Assembly: GCA_029257685.1 (NCBI GenBank) | Contig: JARIAV010000114.1 | Location: 1 to 42,887 of the forward strand | DNA: 42,887 bases | Reading direction: 5' to 3' | From: Butyricicoccus sp. | GTDB lineage: Bacteria; Bacillota; Clostridia; Oscillospirales; Butyricicoccaceae | Notes under the pieces: generated by a model | The model's input: only the letters and a program-made list of their open reading frames with translations | What the model was told of the DNA's origin: nothing | Database searches by the model: none | Shown here: in pieces, positions 24,891 through 32,218 of the stretch | Position numbering within the stretch: position 1 is the first letter of the stretch | Layout: every line of letters starts with the position of its first letter | Program-made: the position numbers and the translations under genes

Positions 24891-26632
24891 GTTTCCTCTC
24901 TTTCTCCGACCATGATGCAGACCTCCAGTCCGCCTCCGGCAGCCGCCTGCATTTGGATCCCGTAGGCATCTCCATAGATCGCCTGGATCCGGCGATTGAC
25001 GTTATTCACTCCAATGGACTTTTTCTCGAATTTGTGATCGAGCGCGTGGCGCAATGCCTCGTTCTGCTGCGCGATCTCCTGCGCATCCATCCCGCGTCCA
25101 TTGTCGATGACACGGAAGCACAGCGTTTGTGCCGGCTGCTCCACGATGATTTGCAAATGGTTGTCCGTTTGCTGGCTGCGGATGCCATGGATGAAATAAT
25201 TTTCCAGAATGGGCTGTAGGATGAACTTCATCACCTGCTGTGTCAGGAGCTCCGGCGGACATACGATCTCATAGGTAAAGAGATCGGGATATCGATACTC
25301 GAACAGCTCCAGATACTGCCTGCAATATGCCAGCTCCTGCTCGACCGTGATCCAATCCGCTTCCTTGAGCTGACTGCGGAACAAAACCGACATACTGTAC
25401 AGCATCTTTCCGATCTCACGCTGTCCGTTGCAGATGGCTTTCATGCGAATGGCTTCCAGTGTATTATACAGAAAATGGGGATTGATCTGGCTTTGCCACG
25501 CCTCAAGCTCGGCATTCTTGCGCTCGATCTCCGCCAGATAGCGGCATCGGATATGCTCACGCAGCTTATCGCACATATCATTGAAATCCTCCGCGATCAT
25601 GTCGAGCTCATCGCCATGCTGTGTCGTCTCCAAACGGGCATTGAAATCTCCCTGCTTGACACGATCCATACCAGAAAGGATCCCCCCGACCCGTCCGGTG
25701 AGCCGCTTGATGTAGATATGCACACAGAAGATACTTGCCACCAGAACCAGTATCCCGATCCCCACGATCATCAAGAGTGTTTCCGGCGGCAGGACTGCGG
25801 CTTGGATCCGATCGAGGAACACATAGATCTGATAGTCCTCCACCGAGGTCTGGAACAGCTTGTATGCCGCAGTATCCGTGATTTTATCCTTCTGCCACTG
25901 ATCCAAATGTGCTGTCCGGCGTTCAAATCCCTCTGTATTCAGGATGGGCTGTACCTGCCGATAGGTAACGAATGTATCCACCCAGCTTTCGCGCACCGTC
26001 GGGAGGGCCCCTCGCCCATCAAATACGAATACGATGCTGCCCTTTGCTTCCAGCGTATCCGGATCGCGCACCTCGCGCTGGAATACGATCTCGTTGGGTG
26101 CGATCTTGCCCGTTGTCAGCTCCTCCAGCCTTTGCTTCCCGTCCCGTCCGGAAAACCGTGCACGCTTCTCGCAAATGGTCATTTCCATCGTGGGATAGCC
26201 GATCAGCTCGATGCGCATGAGACGCTTGTCCATCTCAAATGCACTGTTCAAAAATGTGTCAAAGCTGATATGATTGAGGTTGCCTGACGCCGCATAGTGA
26301 TCGAGCCTCCGGTTCCAATACGCCTGTGCATCCAGCTCCAGATACGCGATCAGGTCATCCATCTCCTGCGGTGTGCGATACAATGTATTGTACAGATAGT
26401 CTGCGATCTCCTTTTCGTCCTGTAAATATTCCGTTGCACGCTGACAGATCACACCTGCATCCTGTGTTCTCGTTTCTGCCAGATTATGCCGAAAGGCGAG
26501 CGCAAAATACACCACCAAAACAAGGACCACCGTACACACGATGGCTGTATAGATCCGAAATAACTTAAAATATAGCTGTTTTTTTCTTTGCAAGCCTGTC
26601 TGTCTCCTCATTTTTTTCAAAGCAAAAATCAT
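24887..26632 (-). CDS. yesM: Sensor histidine kinase (YesM-like)
   Basis: The 581-residue membrane kinase has a first span near residues 28-48 (IYTAIVCTVVLVLVVYFALA), an extracellular sensor of about 240 residues, a second span (LLMIVGIGILVLVASIFCVH), a HAMP linker, a His-kinase motif QSQINPHFLYNTLEAIRM, and an ATPase domain with VIDNGRGMDA and IGVNNVNRRIQAIYG. This is the LytS/YesM class in which His is part of PHFLYN. Start 26632 has a poor ribosome site and 26611 has none, so the start is uncertain. It has its own promoter and is coupled to the yesN-like gene. The signal is presumably an extracellular glycan fragment. Confidence 0.93.
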   Translation of the reverse strand: MIFALKKMRRQTGLQRKKQLYFKLFRIYTAIVCTVVLVLVVYFALAFRHNLAETRTQDAGVICQRATEYLQDEKEIADYLYNTLYRTPQEMDDLIAYLELDAQAYWNRRLDHYAASGNLNHISFDTFLNSAFEMDKRLMRIELIGYPTMEMTICEKRARFSGRDGKQRLEELTTGKIAPNEIVFQREVRDPDTLEAKGSIVFVFDGRGALPTVRESWVDTFVTYRQVQPILNTEGFERRTAHLDQWQKDKITDTAAYKLFQTSVEDYQIYVFLDRIQAAVLPPETLLMIVGIGILVLVASIFCVHIYIKRLTGRVGGILSGMDRVKQGDFNARLETTQHGDELDMIAEDFNDMCDKLREHIRCRYLAEIERKNAELEAWQSQINPHFLYNTLEAIRMKAICNGQREIGKMLYSMSVLFRSQLKEADWITVEQELAYCRQYLELFEYRYPDLFTYEIVCPPELLTQQVMKFILQPILENYFIHGIRSQQTDNHLQIIVEQPAQTLCFRVIDNGRGMDAQEIAQQNEALRHALDHKFEKKSIGVNNVNRRIQAIYGDAYGIQMQAAAGGGLEVCIMVGEREET

Positions 26633-26676
26633 TCAAAACAATCCATTTCCATAGACCCCATCCCGATTTTGCTTTT

Positions 26677-26705
26677 ATTATATCACAAATTTTTCCAGTT
26701 TTTAA
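26677..26705 (-). promoter_or_regulatory. Promoter of the YesM/YesN genes (extended -10)
   Basis: On the minus strand: TTAAAA (26700-26705), 17 bases, TATAAT (26677-26682) preceded by TG plus one base. The perfect -10 suggests constitutive sensor expression. A small GGGACG/CGTCCC hairpin (26707-26728) abuts the -35 box. Confidence 0.7.
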
Positions 26706-26743
26706 GGGGACGCAAAAAGATCCGTCCCGATACAATGCAAAAA

Positions 26744-26767
26744 GAGAGAGCTTGTTTCAGCTCTCTC
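26744..26767 (-). terminator. Terminator overlapping the end of the DUF624 gene
   Basis: On the minus strand, GAGAGAGC/GCTCTCTC with an 8-base loop runs into TTTTTGC. The left arm encodes the last residues of DUF624 and the stop codon (26757-26759) is in the loop, so translation reaching the stop would hinder folding. Confidence 0.75.
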
Positions 26768-27443
26768 GATCGGTCTTCATATCATCCAGCAGTTTGAATA
26801 CGGATTGATGCATAAACACCGTCAAAAATCCATAGATACTTGCCAAAAACAGGATCATCGTACCCGCGCGGATCTCAAACAGCATGAGCGCGAAGGCAAA
26901 AATGATACAGTTGCTCAGTGTGAGCAGGGGACGCGTGAGCATCAGCATCAATGCCCCCTTCCAGATATCGCGAAAGGACATCTGATAGCGTGCTGCAAGC
27001 AAGTACAGATTTGGGGTCACCAGCACCATCGCCGCAAACAGCAGAACAAATAAAATGAGCAGTGGGAACACGGGCAGGGAGAGGGAAAAGAACTCGATAT
27101 TCGTCCAGAACATCCAGATGAGCAGCATGTGTGCCGCCGAGATCGCCATTTTCTGTCCCCATGCATCGGTATAGCCTTCCCGATAATCGCTCCACGCCGT
27201 CGTATCATGCCGATGGAGCAGGCGGTTCATGGAAAAGAACACCGCACTCAAGGCCGGCCCCATCGGCACCAGACTGAGCAGGAACAGGGGCAGATAGGTT
27301 CGGATCTCCCCCACACCCAGAAAGAGGACAAAGAGCAGCGCCGGTGTATTGCACACCAAAAACAGCAGGTTCACCTTCAAAAAATACAGGATCTTCTCAC
27401 AGGCATTCAAAATATTATCGATGCGAAATACGTCACCCAACAA
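26757..27443 (-). CDS. DUF624 (YesL-like) membrane protein
   Basis: The 228-residue protein has five or six hydrophobic spans and the family start LGDVFRIDNILNACEKILYF. DUF624 proteins accompany YesM/YesN pairs and LplB/C importers in Firmicutes; their role is unknown, possibly in sensing or transport. The start codon is TTG: AAGGAG lies 8 bases before it. It is 28 bases after the alpha-mannosidase gene and therefore shares its transcript, with a terminator at its own stop codon reducing read-through into yesM. Confidence 0.87.
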   Translation of the reverse strand: MLGDVFRIDNILNACEKILYFLKVNLLFLVCNTPALLFVLFLGVGEIRTYLPLFLLSLVPMGPALSAVFFSMNRLLHRHDTTAWSDYREGYTDAWGQKMAISAAHMLLIWMFWTNIEFFSLSLPVFPLLILFVLLFAAMVLVTPNLYLLAARYQMSFRDIWKGALMLMLTRPLLTLSNCIIFAFALMLFEIRAGTMILFLASIYGFLTVFMHQSVFKLLDDMKTDRES

Positions 27444-27471
27444 ACTGCTCTCTCCTTTTCCTCATACTTTC

Positions 27472-30400
27472 TTACAGTTCAAACAAAACGGTCTTGATCT
27501 CATAGGGATGCAGGCTCATGCAGACCTTGTGCTCTGTGCTTGCCGTTCCGATCGGACGCTCACGCAGATCGCCTTCCGTCCAGCACTTATGGGAAAAGGC
27601 CGGTGTCAGGCAAACCTTCTGCTTGCTTCCTGCAAAGTCATGGAAGCGTACTACAAGATACTTGCCATCCTCAGACTTCTTAACGGCATCGATCTCGATC
27701 TGGTCATTGTCGATGGTGAAGAAGCTGTCACATGCGATCCCATCTGCACCGGCTGCCACCAGCATCGGGTTGTTCAGGGCATGTGCAGACTGTACCACAC
27801 CGCCTGCTACAAAGTCTCCGCTGTGCGGCAGGAGTGCATAGGTAAACGTATGCTGTCCGACATCCTGCAAGTGGTCTGGCTGCTTGCCCGAACGGAGCAG
27901 GGACAGACGCATAACATTGTCCTTGATATCATAGCCATACTTGCAGTCATTGAGCAGGCTCACGCCGAAGCCGCGCTCGGACAGATCGGCAAAGCGATGC
28001 CCGACGGACTCGAAGCGTGCCTGATCCCAGCTGGTGTTCCAATGGTTCGGACGGCGCACATTGCCGTACTGGATATCGTAGGTCGCGTAGGTCGTGCGCA
28101 CATCGACGGTGAATGCCGCCTTGAGCAGCTGCTGACGCTCCTGATAGTCCACGTCGGTCTTGAAGTCGATGCGGCGTTCCGTGCTGTACAGTACCATATC
28201 CTGCGCAATGCGCGTCTTCATGTACGTCCATTCCATGTGCAGCACGAGCTGGAGCGGACCACATTCCTTGACCTCCATCACGGTCAGATCGGTGATCTCG
28301 CGCATCTTCTGCTGATAGAAGATATCGATATCCCATGCGTCGTTATCGATCGGCTTGTCCTCGAACATCTGGAGCACATTGCCGCGCTCACCTGCCGCGA
28401 GCACTTCGCGCTGGTTGTCCTTGTCGAACAGACGTACCATCTGACCGTACTCGTTGAGTTCGATGAGGTAGAATGGGGTCTCGATCTTCTTGCCATCCAC
28501 GGTGAACGGGGACTTTGCCATCTCCGGTGTACCAGTCTGGAAGCCAATGACCTTATGGCCCATAGCCGGGATGTTGTCCACCTTGACATAGGTGACATCC
28601 TTGGCACGCTGTGCAGGCAGCACATTGCCCTCTGCATCGGTAAAGATGCCCTGCTCGGTCGTCGGTACTGCAACGATCTCGTCGAGTGCCCAGCCGGAAG
28701 CATTGTATACGGTAAACGCATCTGCTTTCTTTGCAACATTCTGCTCAAGATATGCGTCCACGACAGACTGTGCGATCTCCTGTGTCTTCTGGTAATCCTT
28801 GCGGGAATCCTCATAGACCTCATGGATGGACGAGCCCGGAATGATGTCATGGAACTGGTTGGTCAGGATGATCTTCCATCCCTCGCTCAGGGCCTCCTGC
28901 TGGGCCTCGTCCAGCTTTCCCTGCATGACTGCCTGCATTGCGGTCATCCATTCTGCCTGACGGTACAGGAGCTCCATCTTGCGGTTCATGCGCTTGTTAT
29001 AGCCCTGACTGGTATATGTGCCGCGGTGATACTCCAGATACAGTTCACCATCCCATGTATGTACATAGCGATCGGTGTTCTTGATGGTCTCCTTGAGATC
29101 GCGGAAATATTCACGCGCGGTGGAAGTCTTGAGCGATGGCAGACCCGGGATCTTGTCGATACGGCGACGGCGTTCCAGCAGGTCACGGTTGACACCACCG
29201 CCGCCATCTCCGTAGCCGTAGGAGATCAGCAGGTTTTTGTTTACGTCCTTTTCGCTGTAAGCATCCCATACGCCCTTGACTGTCTTTGCCGTCAGCAGAC
29301 CATTGTAGGTGTAGAACCACGAGCCCGGCTGGTTCCACGGCTCCGGTGTGGTGATGAAGTGCGTCAGGACCTCGCTTCCGTCGATGCCCTTCCAGTGGAA
29401 GGTATCATGGGGCATTCTATTGTACTGGTTCCAGCTGATCTTGGTCGTCATGAACATATCGATGCCCGACTTCTTGAGGATCTGCGGCAGTGCCCAGGAG
29501 TAACCGAATACATCAGGCAGCCACAGGTATTCCACGTCCTTGCCGAACTCGTCCTTGATGAACTTGCTGCCCAGCAGGATCTGACGGGTCAGGGATTCGC
29601 CGCTTGTGAGGTTGCAGTCTGCCTCGACCCACATGCCGCCGTCCACTTCCCAGCGTCCCTCTGCAATGCGCTTCTTCATTTCCTCGTAGATCTCCGGAAA
29701 ATCTTCCTTGATATACGCATACAGCTGCGGCTGTGTCTGGAGGAAAATATACTCTGGGAACATCTCCATCATACGCAGTACGGTGGAGAAAGAACGGGAG
29801 ATCTTCTCATGGGTGTGCTTGAGCCGCCACAGCCAAGCCACATCGATATGGGTATGGCCGACACAGCGCACCTCTACGAGAGATCTTTTGTCCATGCCGT
29901 CGATCTTCTCATTGAGCACTTCATCTGCCGTATGTACCGATTCGTAAAATTCCTCGCTGCCCGGATAGGACCAGTCGATGTGGTGGCAGGCCTCATCGAG
30001 TGCATTCCTGAGATCGTTCTTGATCGGGTCGCCGTCTGCCAGTTCGCGCACGGTGTCCCAAACCAGATGCCCCAGATAGTAGAAGTCATCGGTCTTTTCG
30101 TCCAGCCAAGCGAGATCTGCGCGGGCGATCTTATGCTCCTGCGGACGCGGCACACCGCCGCCCTCCAGACCGGACCACAGACGGAAGGTCAGGCGGAAGG
30201 TCGTTCCATACAGCTCCTCCGGAAAGAATACTTCCTTATGGTTGACGTCCACGCCCTGATAAGGCTTTTCATTGATATAGCACATCGCCTCGAAGCCTGC
30301 ATTGTTGCCGGCGCCCGTGTTGCCGAAATCGAAAATGCCGACCGCGCGGCGACCCTTCCACTCTGCGGGAATGGTGATCTCCTTATGCATCCAGAGGTAT

Positions 30401-30591
30401 CGGTCACGGCCGCTCCAGCAGTCTCCGACATGGATGGTGTCCCATCCGGAAAAATCCGTCGGCACCGTTGGATTGACGACGCCCTGTGTATCCTCACACA
30501 CTGCAAACTCTTTGAGTGCAGTTACATCGCGGTAGCAATACTCGCGTACTTCATTGATTCTGCGTTCCAGTTTTCTTTCGGTTAAAAACAT
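27472..30591 (-). CDS. GH38 alpha-mannosidase
   Basis: The 1039-residue enzyme has the GH38 order: N-terminal beta domain (1-230), catalytic domain with zinc motif GHTHIDVAWLW (His248, Asp250) and nucleophile WVEADCNLTSGESL (Asp325), helical bundle, and C-terminal beta domains. There is no signal peptide, so it acts in the cytosol on imported oligosaccharide and removes alpha-linked mannose. The length matches bacterial enzymes of the yeast Ams1/mammalian Man2C1 branch. GGGAGG precedes the ATG at 30591. It has its own promoter and shares a transcript with DUF624. Together with GH125 it would strip a high-mannose glycan to the beta-mannosyl core. Confidence 0.96.
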   Translation of the reverse strand: MFLTERKLERRINEVREYCYRDVTALKEFAVCEDTQGVVNPTVPTDFSGWDTIHVGDCWSGRDRYLWMHKEITIPAEWKGRRAVGIFDFGNTGAGNNAGFEAMCYINEKPYQGVDVNHKEVFFPEELYGTTFRLTFRLWSGLEGGGVPRPQEHKIARADLAWLDEKTDDFYYLGHLVWDTVRELADGDPIKNDLRNALDEACHHIDWSYPGSEEFYESVHTADEVLNEKIDGMDKRSLVEVRCVGHTHIDVAWLWRLKHTHEKISRSFSTVLRMMEMFPEYIFLQTQPQLYAYIKEDFPEIYEEMKKRIAEGRWEVDGGMWVEADCNLTSGESLTRQILLGSKFIKDEFGKDVEYLWLPDVFGYSWALPQILKKSGIDMFMTTKISWNQYNRMPHDTFHWKGIDGSEVLTHFITTPEPWNQPGSWFYTYNGLLTAKTVKGVWDAYSEKDVNKNLLISYGYGDGGGGVNRDLLERRRRIDKIPGLPSLKTSTAREYFRDLKETIKNTDRYVHTWDGELYLEYHRGTYTSQGYNKRMNRKMELLYRQAEWMTAMQAVMQGKLDEAQQEALSEGWKIILTNQFHDIIPGSSIHEVYEDSRKDYQKTQEIAQSVVDAYLEQNVAKKADAFTVYNASGWALDEIVAVPTTEQGIFTDAEGNVLPAQRAKDVTYVKVDNIPAMGHKVIGFQTGTPEMAKSPFTVDGKKIETPFYLIELNEYGQMVRLFDKDNQREVLAAGERGNVLQMFEDKPIDNDAWDIDIFYQQKMREITDLTVMEVKECGPLQLVLHMEWTYMKTRIAQDMVLYSTERRIDFKTDVDYQERQQLLKAAFTVDVRTTYATYDIQYGNVRRPNHWNTSWDQARFESVGHRFADLSERGFGVSLLNDCKYGYDIKDNVMRLSLLRSGKQPDHLQDVGQHTFTYALLPHSGDFVAGGVVQSAHALNNPMLVAAGADGIACDSFFTIDNDQIEIDAVKKSEDGKYLVVRFHDFAGSKQKVCLTPAFSHKCWTEGDLRERPIGTASTEHKVCMSLHPYEIKTVLFEL

Positions 30592-30626
30592 AAGTACCTC
30601 CCATTGGGTTGGAATCCTTTGTATCT

Positions 30627-30667
30627 ATTGTATCGAAAATCGACCACAGGAACAATTTTCGATTTTC
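30627..30667 (-). promoter_or_regulatory. Promoter of the GH38 gene with overlapping dyad
   Basis: On the minus strand: TTGTTC (30650-30655), 17 bases, TACAAT (30627-30632). An inverted repeat GAAAATCGA-N15-TCGATTTTC (30635-30667) covers the spacer and -35 box. The dyad may be an operator, or a weak end for the GH125 transcript. Confidence 0.6.
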
Positions 30668-30695
30668 TATCTTTTCTGTAAAAATTCTATGTTTG

Positions 30696-31982
30696 TCAGA
30701 TGTCCAGACGATATCCCATCGCATCCAAAAACAGCTCTGCATACATGGCATTCGCCCACGAAAACCATTCGCGCGTATAGCTCGCGGGATCATCCACATG
30801 GAAGCCCTCATGCATGACACCCGTTCCGCCGGTCGTGCCTGCCATCTTTTGCAGCAGCTCCAGCTTCTCTTCCTGCGTAGCTGCCGTCAGCCCCTGCACA
30901 GCCAGCGCGATATGCCAGATATAACGCGCCGGTGTATGCGGACTGCCGACCCCTGCCGCAGCCGTACCTGCATAGTAATAGGGGTTTGCCTCGCTCAAAA
31001 TGAACCGGCGTGTGTTTTCCATCACGTCAGGATCTGCCGGATACCCCAGATAGGACATGGCAAGCAGGCTCGGTACGTTTGCATCATCCATCAGGTTATA
31101 CATTCCATAGCCATCGGTTTCATAGGCGTAGATCTCTCCAAAGCCCTCTTTTTTCGTGCGTCCAAGCTGCTCGATCGCGCCCTGTACCTGCTCTTTCATC
31201 CGACGTGCTTCTTCGGCAAGGGATGCATCCCTCAGGATCTGCTCTGCGATCTCCTCCACATATCCAAGCACCACAACGGCAAACATATTGGACGGGATGA
31301 GATATCCATAGGTGCAGGCATCGTCACTGGGACGGAAGCCCGACCAGATGAGTCCCACATTGGGCTTCGTCAGCGCGCCCTTGCCGTCACGGGACAGGGT
31401 ATCGGTGAAATAGCTGCCCGTGCGCACAAAGCGATACGCCGACGCGCCCTCATGATCCTGCTCAGTGCGGAACACATCGAGGATCTCTCGCACGCCTTTC
31501 CGGAAGCTGTCATCGAACTGCCGGATGCAGCCTGTATTCTTCCAGATCAAATAGGCAAGCTGAATGGGATAGCACAGGGAGTCGATCTCGAACTTGCGCT
31601 CCCATACCCACGGGCTTTGATCGGGGTCGTCCTTCTCCCAGCAGGCCCCGCTCGGGCTGTCATTGAATGCATTGGCATATACATCGAGGGACAGATAGAA
31701 AAACTGCCGCTTGACCAAGCCAACCAGCAAGTCCAGCACTTCGGGATCTTCCTTTGCCAAAAACAGATATGGCCGCAGCTGTGCCGTGGAATCCCTGAGC
31801 CACATTGCAGGGATATCCCCTGTAATGACATGTACCGTTCCATCTGCCATGCGCTTGACCGTGGTATCCAATGTATTGGTATAGCAGGTGATAAACTGCT
31901 CCATCAATGCGGGATATGCTGCCGCCCGCTCGCTGAGCTTCTCTAAAAAAGCCTGCATCGGCTGTGATCGTTCTTTCTCCAT
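30696..31982 (-). CDS. GH125 exo-alpha-1,6-mannosidase
   Basis: The 428-residue protein fits the GH125 family along its length: IPAMWLRDSTAQLRPYLFLA near the N-terminus, NVGLIWSGFRPSDDACTYGY with the general acid Asp, and MHEGFHVDDPASYTREWFSW with the catalytic base region near the end. No signal peptide is present, so it works in the cytosol. GH125 enzymes remove alpha-1,6-mannose by inversion, complementing GH38 on the N-glycan core. AAGGAG lies 9 bases before the ATG. A GATACAAT -10-like box on the minus strand at 32017-32024 marks a probable separate promoter. Confidence 0.95.
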   Translation of the reverse strand: MEKERSQPMQAFLEKLSERAAAYPALMEQFITCYTNTLDTTVKRMADGTVHVITGDIPAMWLRDSTAQLRPYLFLAKEDPEVLDLLVGLVKRQFFYLSLDVYANAFNDSPSGACWEKDDPDQSPWVWERKFEIDSLCYPIQLAYLIWKNTGCIRQFDDSFRKGVREILDVFRTEQDHEGASAYRFVRTGSYFTDTLSRDGKGALTKPNVGLIWSGFRPSDDACTYGYLIPSNMFAVVVLGYVEEIAEQILRDASLAEEARRMKEQVQGAIEQLGRTKKEGFGEIYAYETDGYGMYNLMDDANVPSLLAMSYLGYPADPDVMENTRRFILSEANPYYYAGTAAAGVGSPHTPARYIWHIALAVQGLTAATQEEKLELLQKMAGTTGGTGVMHEGFHVDDPASYTREWFSWANAMYAELFLDAMGYRLDI

Positions 31983-32120
31983 TTCGGATATACTCCTTGC
32001 CCTTACTTGATTGGTTTCATTGTATCAGGACTGTCCGTTTCTTCCTAGTGGAATAAATTTAGAAATCCGTGTCATATTCTACCTTTTCATAAGGTGCATC
32101 CTGTCCCCTAAAAAAGAGAG

Positions 32121-32156
32121 CACCAGAGACACATCACAAGTGATGAATCTCTGGTG
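32121..32156 (-). terminator. Terminator downstream of the GH85 gene
   Basis: Nested arms CACCAGAGA/TCTCTGGTG and CATCAC/GTGATG fold into one long hairpin. On the minus strand CTCTC then TTTTTT follows. Confidence 0.85.
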
Positions 32157-32163
32157 TGAGGTC

Positions 32164-32202
32164 TGCCGAGGGGGTGAGATCGCGATCTGCGCCCCCTCGG
32201 CA
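32164..32202 (-). other. GC-rich hairpin between GH85 and its terminator
   Basis: TGCCGAGGGGG/CCCCCTCGGCA arms enclose the palindrome AGATCGCGATCT. It starts 17 bases after the GH85 frame's final stop and 7 bases before the terminator. It lacks its own T-run; it may stabilise the transcript's 3' end. Confidence 0.7.
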
Positions 32203-32218
32203 AAATCGGAGTGCGATA

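Noticed and set aside
27349-30585. A 1078-codon plus-strand frame
   Set aside because: It is a complete antisense shadow of the GH38 gene, whose catalytic motifs are unambiguous; such long shadows arise from codon bias.
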